A stretch of 64,000 nucleotides of DNA from Formosimonas limnophila (GTDB lineage: Bacteria; Pseudomonadota; Gammaproteobacteria; Burkholderiales; Burkholderiaceae). How positions within the stretch are numbered: position 1 is the stretch's first letter; the number at the start of each line of letters is the position of its first letter. The translations under genes were made by a program, and so were the position numbers. The DNA lies in the NCBI RefSeq assembly GCF_014652675.1, contig NZ_BMZG01000010.1, forward strand, positions 1 through 64,000, given 5' to 3'. This document shows positions 38,539 through 46,909 of the stretch, piece by piece. The notes under the pieces are model-generated. The model saw nothing but the letters and a program-made list of their open reading frames with translations. It did not search any database and was not told where the DNA came from.

Positions 38539-39060
38539 ATGTTCGACAATACCGCTTTTGCTCAGCTGCGCATCAACCCAGAGTGGTTTGATGCCATCGT
38601 GCCTGCACCATTTGGCGCGGTTGGATTGCGTTTGACGGCAGACAAGCAGTCGTTGTTTGAGTTGTTGTATTTGCCCGATGGTGCTCCTGCCCATGTCAGT
38701 GATATGCCGCTGGCAAAAAAGGCGGCTCAGCAAGTCAAAGCGTACTTAAAAGATGCCCGAAAAGGTTTTGACTTGCCTTTGGTCGCACAAGGCACCGTTT
38801 TTCAAAATCGGGTATGGCAAGCGATTTCACGAATCCCCATGGGAAATGTTCATACTTACAAACAAGTCGGCAAAACCATTGAGTGCGGCAGTCCGCGTGC
38901 GGTTGGTGGCGCTTGTGGGGCGAATCCTTATCCATTAATCGTGCCATGTCATCGGGTCGTGGCTGCTGGTGGTATTGGTGGCTTTGCACGACATGATGAC
39001 GCTGGGTTCTATGTAGATGTCAAACGTTGGTTGCTGCAACACGAAGGTTTGAGCTATTAA
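38539..39060 (+). CDS. ogt: Methylated-DNA-protein cysteine S-methyltransferase
   Basis: A 173-residue suicide enzyme that removes O6-alkyl groups from guanine. The acceptor is C137 in IVPCHRV; FQNRVWQAISRIPMGNVHTY and the NPYPLIVP segment are the conserved active-site region. It lacks an Ada regulatory domain, so it is of the Ogt type. It follows the small membrane-protein gene and is only 6 nt from xerD. Confidence 0.95.
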   Translation: MFDNTAFAQLRINPEWFDAIVPAPFGAVGLRLTADKQSLFELLYLPDGAPAHVSDMPLAKKAAQQVKAYLKDARKGFDLPLVAQGTVFQNRVWQAISRIPMGNVHTYKQVGKTIECGSPRAVGGACGANPYPLIVPCHRVVAAGGIGGFARHDDAGFYVDVKRWLLQHEGLSY

Positions 39061-39066
39061 ATTCTT

Positions 39067-39978
39067 ATGAGCCAAAACCACCCAGACAGCGCCCTGATTG
39101 ATCAATTCACCAGCAGCCTTTGGTTGGCGCATGGCTTGTCTAAGAACACCCGGTCTGCTTATGGCAGTGATGTCAACTTACTGGCCAAGTTTCTACACGC
39201 GCAGGGCAAAGGATTGATTAATGCCCAAGCCCTTGACTTACAAGGTTATCTGGCTTATCTCTATGGTGATGGCGTGGTGAAAAAATCAACGTCGACCAAC
39301 CGAAAAATTGGCAGTTTCAAACGATTTTATCTGTGGGCGCGTGAAAACCATCTGCTCAACCATGACCCGTGTGCTCAACTGCTGTTGGCCAAACCCTCTG
39401 CTCGTTTGCCCAAAAGCCTGTCTGAAGCGCAAGTAGAAGCCCTCATCCATGCCCCAGACCAAAGCTCGTTGGGCTTACGAAATCGAGCCATGATTGAGCT
39501 GATTTATGCCAGCGGCTTGCGCGTTTCTGAGTTGGTTGACTTGAAAATGCTCAATCTCTCTTTGACGGATGGAGTGGTGCGTGTCACAGGCAAAGGTGAT
39601 AAAACCCGCCTTGTGCCATTTGGCGAAGAGGCCGCAGTGCATATCCAAACGTATCTGAACCAAGCAAGACCTGTGTTGCTCAAAGGTAAGACGTGTGATG
39701 CGGTATTTCTCAATAATCGAGGTGCAGCAATGACCCGTCAAATGTTCTGGCACATCATTAAAGGTTATGCGATTCAAGCGGGTATTCCGATCACGCTGAT
39801 TTCGCCGCACACATTGCGTCATGCTTTTGCCACGCATTTGCTCAATCATGGCGCGGATTTGCGCGTGGTGCAGACGTTACTGGGGCACTCGGATATTTCA
39901 ACCACACAAATTTATACCCATGTCGCCAAAGAGCGACTCAAAAAAATCCATGCGCAGCATCATCCCAGAGGCGCATAG
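39067..39978 (+). CDS. xerD: Site-specific tyrosine recombinase XerD
   Basis: XerD works with XerC at dif to resolve chromosome dimers. The 303-residue protein has an N-terminal core-binding domain (residues about 8-105) and a catalytic domain with R152 (ASGLRVSEL), K176 region (TGKGDKTR), H248-x2-R251 (HTLRH), H274 (LLGHSDIS) and the nucleophile Y283 (TQIYTHV). Genome-housekeeping rather than mobile-element context: ogt upstream, desaturase downstream. Confidence 0.95.
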   Translation: MSQNHPDSALIDQFTSSLWLAHGLSKNTRSAYGSDVNLLAKFLHAQGKGLINAQALDLQGYLAYLYGDGVVKKSTSTNRKIGSFKRFYLWARENHLLNHDPCAQLLLAKPSARLPKSLSEAQVEALIHAPDQSSLGLRNRAMIELIYASGLRVSELVDLKMLNLSLTDGVVRVTGKGDKTRLVPFGEEAAVHIQTYLNQARPVLLKGKTCDAVFLNNRGAAMTRQMFWHIIKGYAIQAGIPITLISPHTLRHAFATHLLNHGADLRVVQTLLGHSDISTTQIYTHVAKERLKKIHAQHHPRGA

Positions 39979-40079
39979 TTGGCTGTATGAGGCACAACGC
40001 TTGATGTGTTCCATTTTTGCACAACTCGTTGATTTATGAAGTAAAATGTAGATTCTTTAACTACCGAGGTTTTTTGACC

Positions 40080-41267
40080 ATGGACGCTTTTTTAACATTC
40101 TTGTCGAATGGTTTGTTGGATTTTTCTTTCTGGCAAATAGCTGCTTATACATTAATTACCACGCACATCACCATTGCGGGGGTGACGATTTACCTGCACC
40201 GCCATCAGGCGCATCGCGCGCTGGACTTGCACCCGATTGTGTCGCATTTTTTCCGTTTTTGGTTGTGGATTGCGACAGGGCAAAACACCAAGGAATGGGC
40301 ATCTATTCATCGCAAACACCATGCAAAATGTGAAACCGAAGAAGATCCACACAGCCCTCAAACGCGTGGTTTGAGTGAGGTTTTGTGGAAAGGTGCGGAT
40401 TTATACCGCATCGAAGCAAAAAATCAAGAAACACTCGACAAATACGGCGCCGGTACGCCTGACGACTGGATTGAGCGTCATTTGTATACGCGTTATACCA
40501 CGCTGGGTGTTTCGCTCATGATGGTGATCAATGTCGCTTTGTTTGGTGTGGCGGGTTTGACCGTTTGGGCGATTCAGATGGCGTGGATTCCATTTTGGGC
40601 GGCGGGTGTGATTAATGGGATTGGTCACTTTTGGGGTTATCGCAATTTCGACAACTCCGATGCGGCACGCAATATTTTTCCGTGGGGTATTTTGATTGGT
40701 GGTGAAGAGCTGCACAACAATCACCATACGTATGCAACGTCTGCGAAGCTGTCGAACAAATGGTACGAGTTTGACATTGGTTGGATGTACATTCGGATTC
40801 TGAGCGCGCTGGGTTTGGCTAAAGTGAAAAAAACACCGCCTAAGCCAGTATTTGTGAAAAACATCCCTGTTGACGAGCACACGCTTGAATCCATCATCAA
40901 AAATCGCTATGAAGTGATGGCGACCTATGCGCGCTCACTCAAATCTGGTTTAAAGGCCGAGGTAGAAAAACTCAGTGACGTAGACAAAACGGCGGCAAAA
41001 CGCTTGGCCAGCCTCAAAAAAGTCCTTGTTAAAGACACAGACAATATGTCGCCCGAAGTGATTGAGCATTTAGAAGGTGAAATCAAAGTGAGCCCGACGT
41101 TGCAAAAAATGTATGACATGCGCAATGAATTGGCCACGTTGTGGCGTCGTTCTAATCTCTCGCGCGAACAGCTTTTGGCGCACTTACACGATTGGTGTGA
41201 TCGAGCAGAGAAAAGCGGCATTGCCGTTTTACAAAGTTTTGCGATGCAGTTGCGCACTTATCGCTGA
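40080..41267 (+). CDS. Membrane fatty-acid desaturase (delta-9 type) with C-terminal extension
   Basis: A 395-residue di-iron desaturase. Histidine boxes: HRHQAH at 40-45, HRKHH at 77-81 and HNNHH at 212-216; four hydrophobic spans surround them. It would introduce a double bond in acyl chains to tune membrane fluidity. The last 110 residues, from about 285, are a polar, helical extension not needed for catalysis; its end (LHDWCDRAEKSG then FAMQLRTY) resembles the tail of ISL3-type transposases. Start at ATG 40080 (MDAFLTFLSNG), preceded by GAGG. Confidence 0.92.
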   Translation: MDAFLTFLSNGLLDFSFWQIAAYTLITTHITIAGVTIYLHRHQAHRALDLHPIVSHFFRFWLWIATGQNTKEWASIHRKHHAKCETEEDPHSPQTRGLSEVLWKGADLYRIEAKNQETLDKYGAGTPDDWIERHLYTRYTTLGVSLMMVINVALFGVAGLTVWAIQMAWIPFWAAGVINGIGHFWGYRNFDNSDAARNIFPWGILIGGEELHNNHHTYATSAKLSNKWYEFDIGWMYIRILSALGLAKVKKTPPKPVFVKNIPVDEHTLESIIKNRYEVMATYARSLKSGLKAEVEKLSDVDKTAAKRLASLKKVLVKDTDNMSPEVIEHLEGEIKVSPTLQKMYDMRNELATLWRRSNLSREQLLAHLHDWCDRAEKSGIAVLQSFAMQLRTYR

Positions 41268-41286
41268 GATATCTCAGCTGATTTGA

Positions 41287-41318
41287 AAAGGCTTGCCTCA
41301 TGGGCAAGCCTTTTTTAT
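41287..41318. terminator. Terminator after the desaturase gene
   Basis: AAGGCTTGCC / GGGCAAGCCTT hairpin with loop TCAT followed by TTTTTT. Confidence 0.8.
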
Positions 41319-41370
41319 CGCCGTATGCGGGGTTTTCTACTACAATGACGGCTTAAAATAAAGGATGTTT

Positions 41371-42108
41371 ATGAGCAGCGGTAAAATTCTCTTTGGTTTT
41401 CATGCGGTACAAGCGCGTTTGCGCGTTGCAGCGACGAGTGTTCATGAGGTGTATGTGGAGCAATCGCGTGCGGACAAGCGCATGCAGAACTTTTTGACAC
41501 TTCTTAATCGCTTGCGAATTGAGCCGCGCTTGGTCGACAAACAACGATTGGATGGCTTGGTGGGACACAATCGTCACCAAGGTGTGGCGGCAGTGGCCAC
41601 TGATGTGGCATTGGCGAAAAGCTTGGATGAAGTGCTTGAGAATGTCATAATGCCGCCACTTTTGCTCGTACTCGATGGCGTTACCGATCCGCATAATCTC
41701 GGCGCGTGTCTGCGTGTGGCGGATGCGGCGGGTGTGCACGCGGTGATTGCACCGAAAGACAAAGCGGTGGGCATTAACGCGACAGTGGCTAAAGTGGCTT
41801 CTGGCGCTGCTGAGCATGTGCCGTACATCATGGTGACGAATTTGGCGCGAACCTTGCGCGAAATAAAGGAGCACGATATTTGGGTGGTCGGTACGGATGA
41901 TGAAGGTTCAACGCCGTTGTATCAAGCAAAAGTCGGCGGTGCGATGGCTTGGGTCATGGGCGCGGAGGGTGAGGGCATGCGTCGTTTGACCCGTGAGACT
42001 TGTGATGAACTGGTTAGCATTCCTATGGCAGGTTCAGTATCGAGTTTGAATGTATCGGTGGCGGCGGGTGTTTGTTTGTTTGAATCGGTTCGTCAGCGTG
42101 GTGGCTGA
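41371..42108 (+). CDS. rlmB: 23S rRNA (guanosine-2'-O-)-methyltransferase RlmB
   Basis: A 245-residue SPOUT enzyme that methylates G2251 in the peptidyl-transferase P loop. It has the L30e-like N-terminal substrate domain ([11 protein letters not shown]) and the knotted SPOUT domain with [31 protein letters not shown] and [19 protein letters not shown], the three SpoU motifs. ATG 41371 was chosen because AAGG lies six bases upstream; an ATG at 41365 is in frame. Confidence 0.95.
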   Translation: MSSGKILFGFHAVQARLRVAATSVHEVYVEQSRADKRMQNFLTLLNRLRIEPRLVDKQRLDGLVGHNRHQGVAAVATDVALAKSLDEVLENVIMPPLLLVLDGVTDPHNLGACLRVADAAGVHAVIAPKDKAVGINATVAKVASGAAEHVPYIMVTNLARTLREIKEHDIWVVGTDDEGSTPLYQAKVGGAMAWVMGAEGEGMRRLTRETCDELVSIPMAGSVSSLNVSVAAGVCLFESVRQRGG

Positions 42109-42133
42109 TTGACTGTGCTCTAAAGGAAATATT

Positions 42134-43009
42134 ATGCGTTTGGATCAATTTGACGAGAGTGGCGATATTGAAGATCGTCGTGGTCAGAGTGGTGGCGGTG
42201 GCAGAATCAGCGGCGGTGGTCGTTTGGGGATTAGCAGCTTGATTTTGGCGGCGATTGCTTATTTTGTTTTTGGGGTGAGTCCTTCAACGACCTTGTCTGG
42301 TTTGGATGCGGTCAATTCCAACAGTAGCGCAGCAGCGCCATCAGCACCTGTCGGTCAGTACAACAAAGACCAAAACGCGGTATTTGTCTCAAAAATCCTG
42401 CAAAGCACCAAAACAGTGTGGACAGACGAATTCGCCAAAGCGGGTGGTCGCTATCAACCGCCTGCTTTGGTGTTGTACGAAAACGCGACACGCACCGCTT
42501 GTGGGGTGGGGCAAGCCGCTGCAGGACCGTTTTATTGTCCAGGTGATCAAAAAATTTATTTAGATATGTCGTTTTTTGCGCAAATGAGTCGTCAGATGGG
42601 CGCGGGTGGTGATTTTGCATACGCTTATGTCATCGCGCATGAGGTGGGGCATCACGTACAAAACCAAATGGGCATTGAAGAGCAGGTAAACGCACAGCGT
42701 CAACGCGTCTCTGAAACACAGGCGAATGCCTTGTCGGTTCGACTGGAATTGCAGGCAGATTGCTTTGCGGGTGTGTGGGCGAATAAAACCCAAGAGAAAT
42801 ACCAGTTTTTGGAGCAGGGTGACATTGAAGAAGGTTTGAATGCTGCTCATAAAATCGGTGACGACTATTTGCAAAAACAAGCGCAGGGTTATGCCGTGCC
42901 CGATAGTTTTACCCACGGTTCATCCGCACAGCGCGCGCGTTGGTTCACGCAAGGTCTAAAAACGGGCGATTGGCGCACGTGTGATACCTTCCGAGCCAGA
43001 GCGCTATAA
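42134..43009 (+). CDS. Neutral zinc metallopeptidase, YpfJ/KPN_02809 family
   Basis: A 291-residue predicted membrane-anchored metallopeptidase. The N-terminus is a Gly-rich cytoplasmic stretch (RRGQSGGGGRISGGG), one membrane helix lies at 33-48, and the rest is probably periplasmic with the zinc site HEVGHH at 169-174 and the downstream ELQADCFAGVWA containing the third ligand. YpfJ substrates are unknown. Preceded by AAAGGAA and followed by a terminator; lon lies downstream with its own leader. Confidence 0.92.
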   Translation: MRLDQFDESGDIEDRRGQSGGGGRISGGGRLGISSLILAAIAYFVFGVSPSTTLSGLDAVNSNSSAAAPSAPVGQYNKDQNAVFVSKILQSTKTVWTDEFAKAGGRYQPPALVLYENATRTACGVGQAAAGPFYCPGDQKIYLDMSFFAQMSRQMGAGGDFAYAYVIAHEVGHHVQNQMGIEEQVNAQRQRVSETQANALSVRLELQADCFAGVWANKTQEKYQFLEQGDIEEGLNAAHKIGDDYLQKQAQGYAVPDSFTHGSSAQRARWFTQGLKTGDWRTCDTFRARAL

Positions 43010-43033
43010 CACTTTGGCGAGAACGGTCAATTA

Positions 43034-43070
43034 AGGGCGCATCATTTCACCGATGCGCCCTTGTTTTTTG
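43034..43070 (+). terminator. Terminator between ypfJ-like gene and lon
   Basis: AGGGCGCATC / GATGCGCCCT hairpin with loop ATTTCACC followed by TGTTTTTTG. Confidence 0.75.
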
Positions 43071-43174
43071 TACAATCAGCCTTAGATAGGTTGTTAAGTA
43101 GGGTATTTTTGTTAATACCTGCATTCATCGTTGTTATATGCGATGCAATTCATGAATCAACGAAGGAGAAAACG

Positions 43175-45661
43175 ATGAGTGATCAAGACGAAAAGCCCTT
43201 CACAGGGTTGGGCGAGCCTAACGATGGCACGTCAAATGAGCCAACGGTTGAACCGAGCCGCGAAATGACCGCGCTGACGGCCGGTCACCTGCCCTTGCTG
43301 CCGCTGCGCGATGTGGTGGTGTTTCCCCACATGGTGATTCCTTTGTTTGTGGGGCGTGAGAAGTCGATTCGCGCCTTAGAAGCGGCCATGACCCAAGAGC
43401 TGGATGTGGTGCTGGTCTCGCAAAAAAATCCTGAAAAGGACAATCCAGATGCGGCTGATTTGTATCAGGTCGGTTGCGTGTCGCGTATTTTGCAAATGCT
43501 CAAGCTCCCTGATGGCACGATTAAAGTGCTGGTGGAGGGGCGTGTTCGGGCGATGCTGGTCAATGTGCATGAGCAAAATAATCATTTGGTTTGCGTGGCT
43601 AATGAAGTCTCAACCGATGCGAATGATACGGCTGAAATTGAGGCTTTGCGTCGCACGGTGATTGCCCAATTTGACCAGTATGTCAAATTAAACAAGAAAA
43701 TCCCCGACGAGATTTTGACCACGCTGGCGACGATTGATGACGGTGCGCATTTGGCTGACACGATTATCGCGCATTTACCGATTAAGCTTGAGCTCAAGCA
43801 AGAGTTGCTCGAGTCTTTTGACGTCAAAAGTCGTCTTGAAGATGTTTTGCACCAGCTCGAAATCGAGATTGACATCCTGCAGGTTGAGAAACGCATCAAA
43901 GGTCGCGTCAAACGCCAAATGGAAAAAAGTCAGCGTGAGTATTATTTGAATGAGCAGGTCAAAGCGATTCAAAAAGAACTCGGTGAGGGCGAAGAAGGCG
44001 CGGACATTGAAGAGTTAGAGAAAAAAATCGTCGCGGCAAAAATGTCGAAAGAAGCACTCGACAAAGCCAATGCTGAATTGAAAAAACTCAAACTCATGTC
44101 TCCAATGTCTGCGGAAGCTGGCGTGGTGCGTAACTACCTCGAAACCTTGGTCAGCTTGCCTTGGAAGAAAAAAACCAAGCAAAACACGGATTTGGCCTTC
44201 GCGGAAAAAGTGCTCAATGAAGACCATTATGGCTTAGAAAAAGTCAAAGATCGTGTCTTAGAGCATTTGGCTGTGCAGCAGCGCGTGGACAAAAACAAAT
44301 CACCCATTCTGTGCTTAGTCGGCCCGCCAGGTGTGGGTAAAACCTCGCTGGGTCAGTCCATCGCACGTGCCACTAACCGAAAATTCGTGCGCATGGCTTT
44401 GGGTGGCGTGCGTGATGAAGCCGAGATTCGTGGTCATCGCCGCACCTACATTGGCGCGATGATGGGGCGTGTTTTGCAAAGTTTGGTGAAGGTTGGCGTG
44501 CGCAACCCATTGTTTTTGCTCGATGAAATTGACAAGATGGGCGCTGATTTCCGTGGTGATCCAAGTTCAGCCTTGTTAGAAGTCCTTGACCCAGAGCAAA
44601 ACAACACGTTTTCGGATCACTACGTTGAGGTCGATTTCGACTTATCCGATGTGATGTTCTTGGCGACCTCTAATTCGCTGAATATCCCTGGGCCGTTGCT
44701 TGACCGGATGGAGTTGATTCGCTTGTCTGGCTATACCGAAGATGAGAAACTCTCGATTGCGGAAAAGTACCTCTTACCCAAACAAATCAAAAACAATGGT
44801 TTGAAAGCAGGTGAAGTGGTGGTTGCTTCGGAAGCTTTGCGAGACATCATTCGCTATTACACACGAGAAGCTGGTGTGCGCTCGTTAGAGCGTGATATCT
44901 CGAAAATTCTGCGCAAAGCCGTCAAAATGCTGTTGCTCAACAAAGAGCTCAAAATGGTGACTGTGGACTCCTCTAACTTGGATGTTTACCTTGGCGTACG
45001 CCGTTTCAGCTTTGGTGTGGCAGAGAAAGAGAACCAAGTGGGTCAAGTCACTGGTTTGGCATGGACAGAGGTCGGTGGTGAATTGCTCACCATTGAGGTA
45101 CAAACCATGCCTGGCAAAGGCGCGGTGACGCGCACAGGTTCGTTGGGTGATGTCATGAAAGAGTCGATTGAAGCGGCGCGGACTGTGGTGCGCTCTCGTG
45201 CCAACGCCTTTGGTATTTCAAACGGCGTGTTTGAGAAAAAAGACATCCATGTCCATGTACCAGAGGGAGCGACACCGAAAGATGGTCCTTCGGCAGGTAT
45301 CGCTATGACCACGGCGTTGGTATCTGCTTTGACGGGCAATCCTGTTCGATCTAATGTGGCGATGACGGGTGAGATTACCTTGCGCGGTGAAGTATTGGCC
45401 ATCGGTGGTTTGAAGGAAAAGCTACTCGCTGCATTGCGTGGCGGTATCACTGTGGCTTTGATACCTCATGAAAACGTTAAGGATTTGACTGAAATTCCAG
45501 ACAACGTGAAAAATGGTTTGGAAATCATCCCCGTTAAGTGGATTGATGAGGTGCTCAAGCATTCGCTCGAAAAGCCAATTAACCCAATCATTGAGCCAGA
45601 AGTCATTACGCCCGAAGCCAGCAGTGCTGGCTCGAAGCAGCCAGAGGGATTGGCTCACTAA
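43175..45661 (+). CDS. lon: ATP-dependent protease La (Lon)
   Basis: An 828-residue Lon that degrades misfolded and regulatory proteins. N-terminal LON domain (LPLLPLRDVVVFPHMVIPLFVGR), a coiled linker rich in Lys/Glu, AAA+ module with Walker A GPPGVGKT near 383-390 and Walker B LFLLDEIDKM, and the protease domain with the catalytic Ser in PKDGPSAG (about 705) and Lys in IGGLKEKLLAA (about 747). ATG 43175 with AAGGAG upstream was chosen over the open frame from 43061, which overlaps a terminator. Downstream is hupB. Confidence 0.97.
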   Translation: MSDQDEKPFTGLGEPNDGTSNEPTVEPSREMTALTAGHLPLLPLRDVVVFPHMVIPLFVGREKSIRALEAAMTQELDVVLVSQKNPEKDNPDAADLYQVGCVSRILQMLKLPDGTIKVLVEGRVRAMLVNVHEQNNHLVCVANEVSTDANDTAEIEALRRTVIAQFDQYVKLNKKIPDEILTTLATIDDGAHLADTIIAHLPIKLELKQELLESFDVKSRLEDVLHQLEIEIDILQVEKRIKGRVKRQMEKSQREYYLNEQVKAIQKELGEGEEGADIEELEKKIVAAKMSKEALDKANAELKKLKLMSPMSAEAGVVRNYLETLVSLPWKKKTKQNTDLAFAEKVLNEDHYGLEKVKDRVLEHLAVQQRVDKNKSPILCLVGPPGVGKTSLGQSIARATNRKFVRMALGGVRDEAEIRGHRRTYIGAMMGRVLQSLVKVGVRNPLFLLDEIDKMGADFRGDPSSALLEVLDPEQNNTFSDHYVEVDFDLSDVMFLATSNSLNIPGPLLDRMELIRLSGYTEDEKLSIAEKYLLPKQIKNNGLKAGEVVVASEALRDIIRYYTREAGVRSLERDISKILRKAVKMLLLNKELKMVTVDSSNLDVYLGVRRFSFGVAEKENQVGQVTGLAWTEVGGELLTIEVQTMPGKGAVTRTGSLGDVMKESIEAARTVVRSRANAFGISNGVFEKKDIHVHVPEGATPKDGPSAGIAMTTALVSALTGNPVRSNVAMTGEITLRGEVLAIGGLKEKLLAALRGGITVALIPHENVKDLTEIPDNVKNGLEIIPVKWIDEVLKHSLEKPINPIIEPEVITPEASSAGSKQPEGLAH

Positions 45662-45718
45662 AAGTCGTAGAAAAAAGAGCATCTTTTTCTATCACATCAC
45701 ATCATGTGATGCTTAGTT

Positions 45719-45756
45719 AAGAATGCCCATGCTGAAAAGTATGGGCATTCTTCTTG
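45719..45756 (+). terminator. Terminator after lon
   Basis: AAGAATGCCCAT / ATGGGCATTCTT hairpin followed by CTTGATGTTTTT. A smaller palindrome (CATCACATCATGTGATG) lies 20 bp upstream at 45695-45711. Confidence 0.65.
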
Positions 45757-45910
45757 ATGTTTTTGGACACGCCGTTTTAATTAGGTAATTATCTCTAAAG
45801 TCTGTGCTAAGTCATTTGTTTTTAAAGCGAATTTTTGGGGCTTGTAGATGAGAAATAGCCTCGAGCACCCGTCAAATCTCAGGGCTTTAAGAAAAAAATC
45901 GATAAGTGGC

Positions 45911-45940
45911 TTGACGCGGCTCGATAAGCTGTGTTCTAAT
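45911..45940 (+). promoter_or_regulatory. Possible sigma-70 promoter for hupB
   Basis: TTGACG (45911-45916) and TCTAAT (45935-45940) at 18-bp spacing, 83 bp upstream of hupB. Besides this promoter the 360-bp lon-hupB gap holds only the lon terminator and a palindrome. Confidence 0.45.
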
Positions 45941-46022
45941 GACGGCTGTTGTAAATGACACACGGTGTCTTTGTGGATGCAATGCAAGGACGTAAATCAT
46001 ATTTTGCAAGTGGAGAATCTTT

Positions 46023-46295
46023 ATGAATAAGTCAGAATTAGTAGATTTTATCGCAGCTGAAGCAGAGATCTCTAAAGCAGCCGCTGGTCGCGCTTTGGAC
46101 GCAGTAACAACAGCCGTTAAAAAAACCTTGAAAAAAGGTGGTACAGTAACTTTGGTTGGCTTCGGTACATTCTCAGTTGGCAAGCGCGCCGCTCGTGTGG
46201 GTCGTAACCCACAAACTGGTGCTGAAATCAAAATCAAAGCAGCAAAAGTACCTAAGTTCAAACCAGGTAAAGGTTTGAAAGACGCAGTAAATTAA
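46023..46295 (+). CDS. hupB: DNA-binding protein HU-beta
   Basis: A 90-residue nucleoid protein with the full HU fold: N-terminal [20 protein letters not shown] helices, [21 protein letters not shown] with the DNA-contacting arm and its Pro, and the C-terminal [17 protein letters not shown] bends and compacts DNA. It lies between lon and a tRNA cluster as in many beta- and gammaproteobacteria, with a TGGAGAATC leader. Confidence 0.97.
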   Translation: MNKSELVDFIAAEAEISKAAAGRALDAVTTAVKKTLKKGGTVTLVGFGTFSVGKRAARVGRNPQTGAEIKIKAAKVPKFKPGKGLKDAVN

Positions 46296-46307
46296 TTTTT
46301 TAAGATT

Positions 46308-46383
46308 GGGTGTTTAGCTCAGTTGGTAGAGCGGCGCCCTTACAAGGCGTAGGTCGGGAGTTCGAGCCTCTCAACACCCACCA
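46308..46383 (+). tRNA. tRNA-Val, anticodon UAC (copy 1)
   Basis: GGGTGTT / AACACCC acceptor, D arm GCTCAGTTGGTAGAGC, anticodon TAC within CTTACAA, T arm CGGGAGTTCGAGCCTCTC and encoded CCA. 76 nt, identical to copy 2. Confidence 0.96.
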
Positions 46384-46402
46384 GTCTTAAAATAGTAGTT
46401 TT

Positions 46403-46479
46403 GGAGCGGTAGTTCAGTTGGTTAGAATACCGGCCTGTCACGCCGGGGGTCGCGGGTTCGAGCCCCGTCCGCTCCGCCA
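46403..46479 (+). tRNA. tRNA-Asp, anticodon GUC (copy 1)
   Basis: GGAGCGG / CCGCTCC acceptor, anticodon GTC within CTGTCAC, stem CCGGC/GCCGG, T arm CGGGTTCGAGCCCCG and encoded CCA. 77 nt, identical to copy 2. Confidence 0.96.
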
Positions 46480-46483
46480 AAAC

Positions 46484-46512
46484 AAAAATGCGAACTCAGG
46501 TTCGCGTTTTTA
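46484..46512 (+). terminator. Hairpin between the two tRNA pairs
   Basis: AAAAATGCGAA / TTCGCGTTTTT with loop CTCAGG. It could end transcription after the first pair, so the second pair may have its own start. Confidence 0.6.
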
Positions 46513-46555
46513 TTCTGAGTATTTTTTGCTTAGAATGCAGTGACAAAATGGATGC

Positions 46556-46631
46556 GGGTGTTTAGCTCAGTTGGTAGAGCGGCGCCCTTACAAGGCGTAG
46601 GTCGGGAGTTCGAGCCTCTCAACACCCACCA
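46556..46631 (+). tRNA. tRNA-Val, anticodon UAC (copy 2)
   Basis: Same 76-nt gene as the copy at 46308, base for base. Confidence 0.96.
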
Positions 46632-46651
46632 CGTATCCGATGCAGTAAACT

Positions 46652-46728
46652 GGAGCGGTAGTTCAGTTGGTTAGAATACCGGCCTGTCACGCCGGGGGTC
46701 GCGGGTTCGAGCCCCGTCCGCTCCGCCA
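46652..46728 (+). tRNA. tRNA-Asp, anticodon GUC (copy 2)
   Basis: Same 77-nt gene as the copy at 46403, base for base. Confidence 0.96.
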
Positions 46729-46735
46729 GTATATA

Positions 46736-46766
46736 AAAGGTGAACCGATTGGTTCACCTTTTTTGT
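46736..46766 (+). terminator. Terminator after the tRNA cluster
   Basis: AAAAGGTGAACC / GGTTCACCTTTT hairpin with loop GATT followed by TTG. Confidence 0.75.
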
Positions 46767-46909
46767 TGCGCTCATCACGCTGGTTGAGCCACATGTAGGT
46801 GGCGAACAGCGCACCACAGGTTTGTGAATCACTATATAATACGCGATTGGCTCTGCTCGGGTTGGATGGTTTGGGGCGGTGGTGACGTATTCAAGATTTA
46901 AGGACGATT

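Noticed and set aside
39067-39978. Tyrosine recombinase as part of an integron or mobile element
   Set aside because: Sequence is XerD-like with housekeeping neighbours; no attC array, att sites or cargo genes.
41353-41874. Open frame of 173 codons on the minus strand
   Set aside because: Antisense to rlmB; Arg/His-rich composition without motifs.
46308-46728. Tandem tRNA repeat as an attachment site or genomic island end
   Set aside because: No integrase, no direct repeat of a tRNA 3' end further away, and core genes on both sides.
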